Source: Dehalococcoidia bacterium (lineage in GTDB: Bacteria; Chloroflexota; Dehalococcoidia; Lucifugimonadales; JAGWBF01). Taken from it: a DNA stretch of 64,000 nucleotides. A model generated the notes under the pieces. The model ran no database searches. It was not told where the DNA came from and was given only the letters and a program-made list of their open reading frames with translations. The DNA is taken from assembly GCA_021295955.1 (NCBI GenBank), contig JAGWBJ010000002.1:91733-155732 (forward strand), given 5' to 3'. Made by a program: the position numbers and the translations under genes. Positions 35,974-44,384 of this stretch are shown piece after piece (positions within the stretch are counted from its first letter, which is position 1; each line of letters starts with the position of its first letter).

Positions 35974-36034
35974 GCCGTGTTGGGCGTCCGGCAGCGCATC
36001 AGCCCGTGAATCTGCCCGTGAAATCGGAGGAACA

Positions 36035-37573
36035 TTGAAGGCCGTTCTCAGTGTGTACGACAAGACGGGTTTGGTGGAGCTCGCCCGTAAGCTGCACGCC
36101 GCCGGCGTCGCGCTGGTGAGCACCGGCGGGACCCACCGCTCCCTCTCCCAGGAGGGCGGCATCTCCGTCCAACAGGTCTCGGACCTTACCGGCTTTCCCG
36201 AGATACTGGACGGGCGGGTCAAGACCCTCCACCCGGCCATCCACGGGGGGCTCCTGGCCAGGCGCGACGACCCCGGACACATGGAGGAGATGGCGCGCCA
36301 GGGGCTGGAGACCATCGACCTTGTGGTGGTGAACCTCTACCCCTTTGTAGAGACGGTGAGCAAGCCCGGGGTGACCCTGGAGGACGCCCTGGAGAACATC
36401 GACATCGGCGGGCCCACCCTCCTCCGGGCCGCCGCCAAGAACTTCCCCTTCGTGACGGTGGTCGTAGACCCCTCGGACTACGGCTGGGTGGCCGAGGGCA
36501 TCGCAGGGGCGGGCCTGTCCCAGGAGGAGCGCCGGGGCCTGGCCCGAAAGGCCTTCGAGCACGTGTCCCGCTACGACACCGCCGTCGCCCGGTACCTCTC
36601 GGAGGACGGCCGCAAGGAAACACCGGACGGCCCCCCCGAGGAGCTGGTGCTCTCCTATCGGAGGCGCCGGCAGCTCAGGTACGGGGAGAACCCCCACCAG
36701 GCGGGCGCGCTGTACGTCCCGGCCGAGGGCAACGGCGGGATCGCCCACGCCGAACAGCTCCACGGTCGGGAGCTCTCCTTCAACAACCTGATGGACGCCG
36801 ACGCCGCCTGGCGGGCCGTCCGCGACTACACCGACACGGCGGTGGCCATCATCAAGCACGCCAACGCCTGCGGCCTCGCCTGCCACTGCGATCAGGCCGA
36901 AGCCTATCGCAGGGCCTACTCCGGAGACACCGTTTCGGCCTTCGGAGGCATCGTCGGGTTCAACGGCACGGTCACCGAGGAGACGGCCCGGCAGATGAGC
37001 GGCGTGTTCTACGAGGTGGTGGTGGCCCCGGACTACGAACCGGCGGCCCTGGAGGTGCTGAAGAAGAAACGCAACCTCCGGGTCCTGGCGGTCCCTCCAT
37101 CACCGGGAGACGATGGACGGTTCGACCTGCGGCCGGTTACGGGCGGCCTTCTGGTACAGAGTCCCGACGTGCTGTCCGAGGACGCTTCGGCGTGGAGGTG
37201 CGTTACCGCCAGGAAGCCCTCGCCCGAGCATCTAGCGGACCTATCCTTCGCGTGGACCGCCGTCAAGCACATAAGGTCCAACGCCATCGTGGTTGCCAAG
37301 GACCGGACCCTGCTGGGCATGGGCGCCGGGCAGCCCAACCGGGTTACCAGCGTCCGTTTGGCCCTGGACCTGGCGGGCGACGCCGCCCGGGGCGGCGTTC
37401 TGGCGTCCGACGCCTTCTTCCCCTTCCCCGACAACGTCGAGATGGCCGCCGCCTCGGGCATTGCCACCATAGCCCAGCCCGGCGGCTCCATACGCGACGA
37501 GGAGGTCATCAAGGCGGCCGACGACGCCGGCATAGCCATGGTCTTCACCGGCGTGCGTCACTTCAAGCATTAG
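36035..37573 (+). CDS. purH: Bifunctional AICAR formyltransferase / IMP cyclohydrolase PurH
   Basis: 512 residues. The N-terminal IMP cyclohydrolase domain starts KAVLSVYDKTGLVELA and contains FPEILDGRVKTLHPAIHGGLLARRD. The C-terminal transformylase domain has RYGENPHQAGALY, AIIKHANACGLA (Lys-His pair) and SDAFFPFPDNVEMAA. The start is TTG 36035 with GGAGG four bases upstream. It catalyses the last two steps to IMP. Confidence 0.96.
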   Translation: MKAVLSVYDKTGLVELARKLHAAGVALVSTGGTHRSLSQEGGISVQQVSDLTGFPEILDGRVKTLHPAIHGGLLARRDDPGHMEEMARQGLETIDLVVVNLYPFVETVSKPGVTLEDALENIDIGGPTLLRAAAKNFPFVTVVVDPSDYGWVAEGIAGAGLSQEERRGLARKAFEHVSRYDTAVARYLSEDGRKETPDGPPEELVLSYRRRRQLRYGENPHQAGALYVPAEGNGGIAHAEQLHGRELSFNNLMDADAAWRAVRDYTDTAVAIIKHANACGLACHCDQAEAYRRAYSGDTVSAFGGIVGFNGTVTEETARQMSGVFYEVVVAPDYEPAALEVLKKKRNLRVLAVPPSPGDDGRFDLRPVTGGLLVQSPDVLSEDASAWRCVTARKPSPEHLADLSFAWTAVKHIRSNAIVVAKDRTLLGMGAGQPNRVTSVRLALDLAGDAARGGVLASDAFFPFPDNVEMAAASGIATIAQPGGSIRDEEVIKAADDAGIAMVFTGVRHFKH

Positions 37574-37577
37574 GCAT

Positions 37578-37600
37578 CCTCGGCCCGCAGAGGGCCGAGG
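37578..37600 (+). terminator. Hairpin after purH
   Basis: CCTCGGCCC (37578-37586) pairs with GGGCCGAGG (37592-37600). There is no T-tract, so it is probably an attenuator or weak terminator rather than a strong end. Confidence 0.45.
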
Positions 37601-37633
37601 GCTGGACACCCAGGTGTATCGCTGAGGCTGGTT

Positions 37634-38377
37634 ATGGCGACGGTGGACATAGTGATCCCGGTGTACAACGAGGAGCACACGCTGCCCCGCAGTGTCGACA
37701 CCCTGACAGATTTCCTGCGGGAGAACCTGGAAAACCCGTGGACGGTGACTATTGCCGACAACGGTTCCACCGACGGCACCCCGGGCGTGGGAAAGATGCT
37801 CTCCCACAAGTACGACGGGGTGAAGTACGTACATATCCCCGAGAAGGGGAGGGGGAGGGCGCTGCGGTACATGTGGACCGCGAGCGACGCGGACATCGTG
37901 AGCTACATGGACGTGGACCTGTCCACGGACCTGTCCCACTTCCCGGAGCTGGTCCGGGCCATCGAGGACGGGGCCCACATCGCCACGGGCAGCCGCTTGG
38001 CCAAGGGGGCGCAGGTGACCCGGTCTCTGAAGCGGGAGTTCATCTCCCGCTGCTACAGCGCCCTCTTCCGCCTGATGTTCTTCACGCCCTTCCGCGACGC
38101 CCAGTGCGGGTTCAAGGCCCTCCGCCGGGACACGGCCAAGTCTCTGCTGCCCCTGGTCAAAGACAACGGCTGGTTCTTCGACTCCGAAATGCTGATTATC
38201 GGAGCCAGAAACGGGTTCCGCATCAGGGAGCTGCCGGTCCGCTGGGAGGACGACCCAGACAGCCGCGTCAGGATCGTCTCGACGGCGTGGACCGACCTGA
38301 AGGGTCTACTGAGATTGCGGTTTGGCGGCATCCCCCGGACCGCAGCCGAGGGCGACGGTGGAAACGGAGCGGGCTAG
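37634..38377 (+). CDS. Family 2 glycosyltransferase, dolichyl-phosphate mannosyltransferase-like
   Basis: 247 residues. VDIVIPVYNEEHTL and IADNGSTDGT form the nucleotide-sugar binding part. VSYMDVDLSTDL carries the DxD-like metal motif, and DAQCGFKALRRDTA is the block typical of DPM1-like enzymes. No C-terminal membrane segments are evident. It probably transfers a sugar to a polyprenyl phosphate for glycolipids or protein glycosylation. It is downstream of purH, perhaps in the same transcript. Its stop overlaps that of the convergent small ORF on CTAG. Confidence 0.88.
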   Translation: MATVDIVIPVYNEEHTLPRSVDTLTDFLRENLENPWTVTIADNGSTDGTPGVGKMLSHKYDGVKYVHIPEKGRGRALRYMWTASDADIVSYMDVDLSTDLSHFPELVRAIEDGAHIATGSRLAKGAQVTRSLKREFISRCYSALFRLMFFTPFRDAQCGFKALRRDTAKSLLPLVKDNGWFFDSEMLIIGARNGFRIRELPVRWEDDPDSRVRIVSTAWTDLKGLLRLRFGGIPRTAAEGDGGNGAG

Positions 38378-38541
38378 CTGGACTGGGGCTCCAGGCGGAT
38401 CCGCTTGCCGTCGATTATGATCTTGATGTCCGCACCCGTCTGATTCGAGACGTCGAAGGACATGGCGGGCAGCATGGGAGCAGGACTCAGCTTGATCGCT
38501 CCGCTACCCTGGGCCTTGATGACCACCTCTGACCTTGCCAT
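38374..38541 (-). CDS. Small conserved-looking protein, 55 residues, unknown
   Basis: ATG 38541 has GGAGG nine bases upstream. The sequence begins MARSEVVIKAQG and continues with alternating hydrophobic residues (IKIIIDGKRIRLEP), suggesting a small all-beta protein. No family is recognised. It is divergent from the quinone oxidoreductase across a shared AT-rich promoter, and its TAG stop overlaps the stop of the glycosyltransferase. Confidence 0.5.
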   Translation of the reverse strand: MARSEVVIKAQGSGAIKLSPAPMLPAMSFDVSNQTGADIKIIIDGKRIRLEPQSS

Positions 38542-38577
38542 TTTACGCGACCTCCGAGCTGGAGTGGGCCGAAACCG

Positions 38578-38591
38578 GATATAATATACCA
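38578..38591. promoter_or_regulatory. Near-palindromic bidirectional -10 region
   Basis: GGATATAATATACC is nearly its own reverse complement and gives TATAAT on the plus strand and TATTAT/TATATT on the minus strand. It lies between the divergent small ORF and the oxidoreductase gene. Neither direction has a strong -35. Confidence 0.5.
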
Positions 38592-38688
38592 CAGCGGCCC
38601 TCCGGTAGCGACCGCACTCCGGACCGTGGAGCTCGGTCCCGTCAGGCCCGGTACAGTAAAGACAGTCCCGGTAAAGAAGGAGATGACC

Positions 38689-39657
38689 ATGAAGGCTATT
38701 CGGATGCACGAGCAAGGCCCGCCCGATGTGCTCAAGTACGAGGACTGCCCGGACCCCTCGCCGGGGACGGGAGAGGTCGTGGTGGATATCGAGGCCTCCG
38801 GCGTCAACTTCCTGGACCTCAACATCCGATCAGGGGCCTATCCGGCCCCGGAGATGCCGTCGGTCCCGGGCCGGGAAGCGGCCGGACGCGTCTCGGCCGT
38901 GGGCGAGGGTGTCGAGGACGTGAAGGTCGGGGACGTGGTTGCCTACTGCGGGGTGGTCGGCGCCTATGCGCAGAAGGCAGCCGTCCCAACCAGCGCTCTC
39001 ATCAAGATGCCCGAGGGGCTGGACGCAACAATGGGCGCCGCCGTCCTGCTCCAGGGCATGACCGCCCACTATCTGGCCTACGGCACCTATCCGTTGAAGC
39101 AGGGTGACTCCTGCCTGGTCCACGCCGGGGCCGGGGGCACCGGGGCGCTCTTGGTCCAAATGGCCAAACGGGCGGGGGCCCGGGTCTTTACGACCGTCTC
39201 CACCGACGAGAAGGCGGCCATCGCTCGGGAGGCCGGCGCCGACCACGTCATCATCTATACCCGCGACGACTTCGAGGAAGCCGTCAAAGAGGTCACCGGC
39301 GGAGCGGGACTCCAGGTCGTGTACGACTCCGTGGGCAAGACCACCTTCGAGAAGAGCATGAAGTGCCTAGGGCCCAGGGGATACATGGTGCTGTTCGGCC
39401 AGGCCAGCGGACCCGTCCCGCCAATGGAGCCCGCCAGGCTGGGCGCGGGCTCCCTGTTCCTGACCCGGCCGAGCCTTACCGACTACACCGAGACCCGCGA
39501 GGACCTGGTACAGAGGGCGACGGACGTCCTCGACTGGACCAGATCGGGAGAGCTCAAGGTCCGGATCGGGGCCACCTTTCCCCTGGCCGAGGCCGCCGAG
39601 GCCCACCACCACATGGAGAGCCGCCGGTCCACGGGAAAGCTGGTGCTGGTGCCCTAG
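38689..39657 (+). CDS. Zinc-independent quinone oxidoreductase / MDR-family NADPH dehydrogenase
   Basis: 322 residues from ATG 38689 (AAGGAG six bases upstream; an ATG at 38683 is too close). The N-terminal GroES-like domain has SGVNFLDLNIRSGAYP and PGREAAGRV. The Rossmann domain has LVHAGAGGTGALLVQMAKRAGA and VVYDSVGKTTFEKSM. The structural and catalytic zinc cysteines of alcohol dehydrogenases are missing, as in QOR/zeta-crystallin types. It reduces quinones or enones with NADPH. Confidence 0.92.
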   Translation: MKAIRMHEQGPPDVLKYEDCPDPSPGTGEVVVDIEASGVNFLDLNIRSGAYPAPEMPSVPGREAAGRVSAVGEGVEDVKVGDVVAYCGVVGAYAQKAAVPTSALIKMPEGLDATMGAAVLLQGMTAHYLAYGTYPLKQGDSCLVHAGAGGTGALLVQMAKRAGARVFTTVSTDEKAAIAREAGADHVIIYTRDDFEEAVKEVTGGAGLQVVYDSVGKTTFEKSMKCLGPRGYMVLFGQASGPVPPMEPARLGAGSLFLTRPSLTDYTETREDLVQRATDVLDWTRSGELKVRIGATFPLAEAAEAHHHMESRRSTGKLVLVP

Positions 39658-39671
39658 GGAGGCCCGGCGGC

Positions 39672-40484
39672 CTAGGAGCCGTAGGCGTCTCGGAACCCAC
39701 TGGCCAAGGGCTCCACGATCCTGCCACCCATGCGCCCGGCGGCCATCTTCAGGCCCTCCTCGGCGAAGCGCAGGTCCTGGGACATGATCTCCTCCGGCGA
39801 TGTCCGTGCCAGCTTCCCGGCGTACTCCTCCAGGAAGCGGTCCATCTCATGGGCCTTCAGGCCCATACGCTTCAGGACCCGGTACATGGGAAGCGTCCGG
39901 ACGAAGTTGTACACGTCCTGGCGCTCCAGGACCGGATGCCGGTCCAGCAGTACCGACACTCCGAAGTCTATGAGCCTGCATCCGCCCCCTGGCTCGATGA
40001 TCAGGTGGGACCTGCCCGCCGGGTCGGAGAGGGTGGCGTCGTTATAGTAGACCCGACGCCGGTGCAGCCGGGCCAGGATACCACCCAGGGCGGCCCCGGC
40101 GCGGTACATGGAGTCGTCGCAGATGTCCTCGGGGGCCATTTCGGTAAAGAACGCCCCCGCGACACGCTCCTCGGTCAGGTATCCCTCCAGGGACGCGTAC
40201 TGCATGGGGCCCGCCCCCATCTCGGCGCCGATGGCGGCGACCTCCCCTTCCCGGCAGCTCTGCAGCGGCTTTACGACCAGCCCGCGGTCCTCGAACTCCA
40301 GCATGGCGACGCGACCACGCCCCCGGCCCGCCATGGTCATGGGGGGCTGGGCGCCGTCGACGTAGATGCGCCGGTACAACTCGGGAAAGAACCCGTAGAT
40401 GGAGTAGGTCTCCAGAATGGGGTCCTGGCGCAGCTTCTCGTGCAGGTCGGGCTGGGAGGACCTCAGGCCCTGGAATGGCGCCAT
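39672..40484 (-). CDS. Protein-kinase-fold protein (RIO/Bud32-like), function unknown
   Basis: 270 residues from ATG 40484. LVVKPL could hold the ATP-binding lysine, LARLHRRRVYYNDATLSD the catalytic-loop aspartate, and CRLIDFGVSVLL the DFG metal motif. This is the order of RIO, Bud32 or lipopolysaccharide-kinase-type folds. The substrate is unknown. The frame stays open and protein-like for 32 further codons upstream, to an ATC at 40577 that has GGGGAGG four bases before it, so the real N-terminus may be longer with a non-canonical start. It lies downstream of the selenoprotein gene. Confidence 0.65.
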   Translation of the reverse strand: MAPFQGLRSSQPDLHEKLRQDPILETYSIYGFFPELYRRIYVDGAQPPMTMAGRGRGRVAMLEFEDRGLVVKPLQSCREGEVAAIGAEMGAGPMQYASLEGYLTEERVAGAFFTEMAPEDICDDSMYRAGAALGGILARLHRRRVYYNDATLSDPAGRSHLIIEPGGGCRLIDFGVSVLLDRHPVLERQDVYNFVRTLPMYRVLKRMGLKAHEMDRFLEEYAGKLARTSPEEIMSQDLRFAEEGLKMAAGRMGGRIVEPLASGFRDAYGS

Positions 40485-40615
40485 GGGGGGAGGCGGGGCG
40501 TCCCGGCCGCCTTGGGCGGCCTCGACATGTCCGGAAATGGCGCCCCGGACCAGCTCCAGCTCCTGATCGGTGTAGATGTCGCCTCCCCGGATCGGAGTCG
40601 TGTCAGTCGTGGGCG

Positions 40616-40663
40616 GTTCGGCTATAGGGCCGTTCGGCTATAGGGCCGTTCGGCTATAGGGAG
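40616..40663. repeat. Three tandem 16-bp repeats containing CTATAG
   Basis: Unit GTTCGGCTATAGGGCC at 40616-40631 and 40632-40647, and a third copy with two changed bases at 40648-40663. The selenoprotein stop codon lies in the middle unit. Confidence 0.9.
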
Positions 40664-41447
40664 GGAGGTAGCCCGGCCTGTACTCCCGCTCCTCCCAGCC
40701 GTCGCCCTTGTCGTCCCACAAATGGGGCAGCGTGACGACGGCCCCGGGCCTGGTCATCGTCTCCAGGGCCCCGAGCGCGTCCGTAAGGATGCTCCGCTGC
40801 AGCGCCGGGTCGTGGGGCTTGCCCGTCTGGTGCCCCAGGGGGAAGTTGACGAACACGGACCTGGGCGGCTTCACCGCCCGGGTGATGTCCAGGGCCGAGC
40901 TCATGCACAGGGTCGGGATTCCAGCCTCCTCCACGGCCCGGGCTACCAGCCCCACGGACTGGTGGCAGACGGGTCAGACGGGCACCAGAAGAAACAGGTC
41001 GACCCCGGCCCCTGCTACGCTGTCCACCACCTGGGGCACGAGATCGTTCCGGACCCTTCTCGTGGAGTAGATGCCTCCCATGCAGGTGTAGGCGGGGTCC
41101 GCCAGCTCTCCGATGACCCCCTCCGTCTCCAGCTCGCGCATGCGCTCGATGGGGAACACGCAGTTGGGGTCGGCGGCGGCGTCCTCTGTGCGGTATCCGA
41201 AATGGGAGACCCGCAGGTCCTCGACCCTCGCGTTCTTGGGCACCCTCCGTATGGATGTGTCGTCCCTGTAGTGGAAGGGCTTCTGGTCCACGTGATGGAC
41301 GCCGCCCGAGCTGAGCAGGGCCACCCTGCAGCGGTCCACTGGCTTGGTCAAAGGCGTCCAGGGGGCGTCGCCGCTCACCACCCACCGGTACGGCGGCATG
41401 TCGGCGTACATCTCGCGGGTCCTGGGAATGTAGGCTATGGGTGACAC
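40638..41447 (-). CDS. GrdB-family (glycine/sarcosine/betaine reductase B-like) selenoprotein, UGA-encoded selenocysteine
   Basis: GTG 41447 (GAGG five bases upstream) opens a frame that meets TGA at 40976-40974 and then continues in the same frame to TAG at 40638, 269 residues in total. The TGA is codon 158 in LLVPV-U-PVCHQSVGLVARAVEEAGIPT, so it gives a UxxC redox motif (Sec158, Cys161) exactly where GrdB-like proteins carry theirs. SHFGYRTEDAAADPNCVFPIERMRELETEGVIG is family-typical. An 8-bp hairpin lies 11-29 bases after the UGA. Read as two ORFs it would be a split gene. It follows the DHA2 exporter by 15 bases. Confidence 0.85.
40945..40963 (-). promoter_or_regulatory. SECIS-like hairpin after the UGA codon
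   Basis: In the mRNA, ACCAGUCC (40963-40956), loop GUG (40955-40953) and GGGCUGGU (40952-40945) form an 8-bp stem with one G-U pair. The loop starts 19 bases after the UGA, inside the usual window for bacterial SECIS elements. Confidence 0.6.
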
Positions 41448-41462
41448 GGCGCCTCTCGAATA

Positions 41463-42938
41463 TTAGCCGTTGCCTGTGCCCGGGGCGTTGCTGGGGTGCG
41501 GCTCCGCGACCGGATCCATACGCCTCCCCCCCTTCAGAAAGGATACCACAACTCCCACCACCAGCAAGCTGGCCAGCATCAGGCAGGCCGTGCGCATTCC
41601 CGCGGTGAAGGCGGCGGGGGCGTCGGCCACCGCGTCCAGGCTGGGCGTCTGGCCCATGGACGCCATGGTCGCCGTGACGATGGCCGTGGACATGGCGATG
41701 CTGGTCACGTTGGCCGAGTTTCGCACCAGGTTCAGGAGGGCGGAGACGACGCCGTACCTGCCGAGCGCCACGGTGCTCAGGATGGAGCTGTTGTTGGGGG
41801 AGTTGAAAGTGCCCATGCCGCCGCTGGTCAGGACCATCCCCGTCATCACCGTCCACAGCGGCGTAGTCTCGTCGATGCGGGACAGGAGGAATAGGCCGCC
41901 GGTGATGAGCAACAGGCCGGCCACGTTGAACGGCCTGAACCCGTACCGGTCGGACAGCCGGCCGCTGATGGGCCCCAGGATGATGAAGCAGAGGGCGTTG
42001 GGCATCATTATCAACCCGACCTGGGCCGGGCTGTATCCAGCCACGGTCTGAAGATAGAAGGGCATGAGGAAGATCAGTGAGGACGTCCCCATGAAGGCGA
42101 TGAACCCGGCGGCGGCGCCCATGGAGAAGAGCCTGACCTTGAACAGCCTGAGCTCCAGCATGGGGTTGGGGGACCGGAGCTCCCACCAGATGAAGGCGCC
42201 CAGGAGCACCACGAAGGCGATCATACCGAGGGCTACGACGGGAGAGTCCCAGCCCGACCGCGGGCCGCTGGTCATCGCCGACAGGAACACCACCAGCACC
42301 CCCGTGGACAGGGCGGCCCCCGGCCAGTCGAACCGGTCCCGAGTCCCGGCCTGCTGAAGCCGGCCCTTGTCCAGGATGGCGAAGGCAGCCGTCAACGCCG
42401 CCATGGCCCCCAGGGCGTTGGCGTAGAACACCCACTCCCAGCCCAGGTTGCTCACCAGCAGCCCGCCCAGGGCCGGCCCGGTTATGGACCCCGTGCCCAC
42501 GACGCTGACGTGGGAGCCCAGCGCCTTCCCCCGCTCCTCCGGTCCAAAGGTCGACGTGGTTATGGCCATGCCCGTGCCCTGGACCATGGCGGCGCCGCAT
42601 CCCTGGAGAACGCGGGACAGGATCAGCGTAACGATGTGGCCCGAGGTGGCGGCAACGGCGGCGCCGATGACGAAGAGGACGAATCCCGACAGGTACACCT
42701 GCTTGCGGCCGATGACGTCGGACAGGCGTCCCATGGGCAGCAGGAGGGCGCTGATGGTCAGGGCATATCCGACCACGACCCATTGCACGGTGGGGAGGTC
42801 CGTGTCGAAGTGGGCGGCGATGGTGGGAAGGGCTACGTTGAGGCTGCCGTGGTCGACGACGGAGGTGAAGGTGCCCAGGCCGACGGCGCCAAAGACCCAC
42901 CACTTGTATCGAGGGCTGTGGACCAGGGCTCCGCGCAA
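41463..42938 (-). CDS. DHA2-family MFS drug/proton antiporter (copy 2)
   Basis: About 491 residues if the TTG at 42938 is used, equal in length to the paralog at 9486. The frame is open to 43010, but that would overlap the end of the upstream luciferase-like gene. It has 14 TM segments, the TM1 block VDHGSLNVALPTI, VQWVVVGYALTISALLLPMGRL and motif A GRLSDVIGRKQ. It sits in a minus-strand unit: luciferase-like gene, exporter, selenoprotein. It probably expels a toxic substrate or product. Confidence 0.88.
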   Translation of the reverse strand: MRGALVHSPRYKWWVFGAVGLGTFTSVVDHGSLNVALPTIAAHFDTDLPTVQWVVVGYALTISALLLPMGRLSDVIGRKQVYLSGFVLFVIGAAVAATSGHIVTLILSRVLQGCGAAMVQGTGMAITTSTFGPEERGKALGSHVSVVGTGSITGPALGGLLVSNLGWEWVFYANALGAMAALTAAFAILDKGRLQQAGTRDRFDWPGAALSTGVLVVFLSAMTSGPRSGWDSPVVALGMIAFVVLLGAFIWWELRSPNPMLELRLFKVRLFSMGAAAGFIAFMGTSSLIFLMPFYLQTVAGYSPAQVGLIMMPNALCFIILGPISGRLSDRYGFRPFNVAGLLLITGGLFLLSRIDETTPLWTVMTGMVLTSGGMGTFNSPNNSSILSTVALGRYGVVSALLNLVRNSANVTSIAMSTAIVTATMASMGQTPSLDAVADAPAAFTAGMRTACLMLASLLVVGVVVSFLKGGRRMDPVAEPHPSNAPGTGNG

Positions 42939-42954
42939 CGGGGCGGCCCCGTCT

Positions 42955-44031
42955 TTACCGCAGCCGCGGGATGACCCGCTGGCAAAACAGACGGAGAGAG
43001 TTGAGGACACGCTCCCGGGGAATCTGCCCGCCGACGTTCATCTCGGCTATAACCCCGGAAAGGTTCAGCTCCTCCGTGATCTCCCCAATCCTGTCGGCCA
43101 CCGACTCCGGGCCTCCATAGGCCACCCGGTCCCGAAGAAGGTCCTCGTAGGTGATGTTGGCGAGGCGCCGGCCCCTTTCGGCCCGCTCTTTGGAGGCGCC
43201 GGCTTCGGTAGCCGTCCTGACGAAGTTCTCCGCCAGCCGCCGGTAGGAGCCCATGGTGCTCTCCTCGGACTCGGAGACGGCCCCCTCGTCGGTCTCGGCC
43301 ACGTACACGGGCATCCGCAGCAGCACGTCTCCCTCGCCGGGATGCCCGGCCTCTCTCCAGGCCTCTCTGTACCTGCTGATGTGGTCCGCCAGCTCCGGGC
43401 GGTCCATGCCCCTCAGGCCGACGAACACGTTCTGGCCCAGGGCGCCCACCCGGGGGAAGGTGTCCGCCGTGGTGGCGGCGACCCGTATCGGCGGATGGGG
43501 CTGCTGGTAGGGCTTGGGCAGCACGCATACATTGTCGTACTTGTAGTACCGGCCGTCGTAGGAGAACCTGTCGTTGGTCCAGGCCCTGATGATCACGTCC
43601 AGGCACTCCTGGAACCGGGCGCGGCTCTCCTCATAGGGAATGCCGTAGCCCTGGTACGCCCGGGCGAAGCCGCTGCGTCCGACGCCGAAGTCGAAGCGGC
43701 CCTGGGCGACGTTGTCGACGGTGGCCGCCTCTTCGGCCATGCGTACCGGGTGGTTCAGGGGCAGTACGCTCACCGCCATGCCAACCCGCAGCCGCTTGGT
43801 GCGGGCGGCGATGGCGCTGGCCATGATGAGGGGCGCGGACACGATGGAGGGAACACCCACGCCCATAGGGTCCAGCCGGCTCCTGGGAGCGGCAAAATGC
43901 CTCTCGGCCAGCCAGACGCCGTCCAGACCCAGGTCCTCGCCGGCGTCCACCTGGTCGAAGGCCTCCTGGAACGCTTCCACCTGGGTGGCGCCCTCCCGGT
44001 AGTCACACTCCATCACAAGGCCGAAGTGCAT
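42955..44031 (-). CDS. LLM class flavin-dependent oxidoreductase (fifth copy)
   Basis: 358 residues from ATG 44031 (AAGGGG upstream; the frame is open to 44133 but low-complexity there). MHFGLVMECDYR, GLDGVWLAERHF, GRFDFGVGRSG and PYQQPHPPIRVAATT are luciferase-like blocks. It is the first gene of the unit ending in the selenoprotein and has a promoter at 44124-44152. Its mix of blocks is closer to bacterial luciferase-type monooxygenases than to the F420 type at 3822. Confidence 0.86.
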   Translation of the reverse strand: MHFGLVMECDYREGATQVEAFQEAFDQVDAGEDLGLDGVWLAERHFAAPRSRLDPMGVGVPSIVSAPLIMASAIAARTKRLRVGMAVSVLPLNHPVRMAEEAATVDNVAQGRFDFGVGRSGFARAYQGYGIPYEESRARFQECLDVIIRAWTNDRFSYDGRYYKYDNVCVLPKPYQQPHPPIRVAATTADTFPRVGALGQNVFVGLRGMDRPELADHISRYREAWREAGHPGEGDVLLRMPVYVAETDEGAVSESEESTMGSYRRLAENFVRTATEAGASKERAERGRRLANITYEDLLRDRVAYGGPESVADRIGEITEELNLSGVIAEMNVGGQIPRERVLNSLRLFCQRVIPRLR

Positions 44032-44384
44032 GGAGAGCCCCCTTGGACCTGCAGGGAGCGGACTACCCGAAGGGGTCCCTTCCGGGTACGCCGGCCCCCA
44101 TGAACGGTCGAATTCGTAGCGACAGTAAAGCACAAAGCTCCATCACCGTCAAGAAAACCGGTGGCGGGCAGTGCCTCGGGCCGAGTCCATGTCCCGGAGC
44201 ATGAAGGCCCCTTGCCGAACTCACGGCCGGCCTGGCTACGCGCCAAATTGATGGCCAAGCGCCGGTCAATGTGTAGTGCGCCCCATCCATCCGGACCGCC
44301 GCCCGAGGGGAGAGTCTGCGAGCATCCGGCCATCCCCCTCGTGCCGTGTTATACTGGCATCCCAGACTACCGGGGAGGGTCATC
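44032..44384. other. Divergent intergenic region, about 350 bases
   Basis: Contains the minus-strand promoter for the luciferase-like gene (44124-44152) and a plus-strand TATACT (44350-44355) about 30 bases before the racemase-fold gene. I see no gene in the middle 150 bases. Confidence 0.5.
44124..44152 (-). promoter_or_regulatory. Promoter of the monooxygenase-exporter-selenoprotein unit
   Basis: Minus strand: TTGACG (44152-44147), 17 bases, TTTACT (44129-44124), 93 bases before the start codon. Confidence 0.55.

Noticed and set aside
40616..40663. CRISPR or integration site
   Set aside because: Units are contiguous 16-mers without spacers; no integrase or tRNA end is next to them.
40974..41447. 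Simple nonsense mutation of the GrdB-like gene
   Set aside because: The TGA sits exactly at the redox position of a UxxC motif, a SECIS-like hairpin follows, and the downstream frame is fully conserved, so recoding is the better explanation. It is not proven without the selenium genes.
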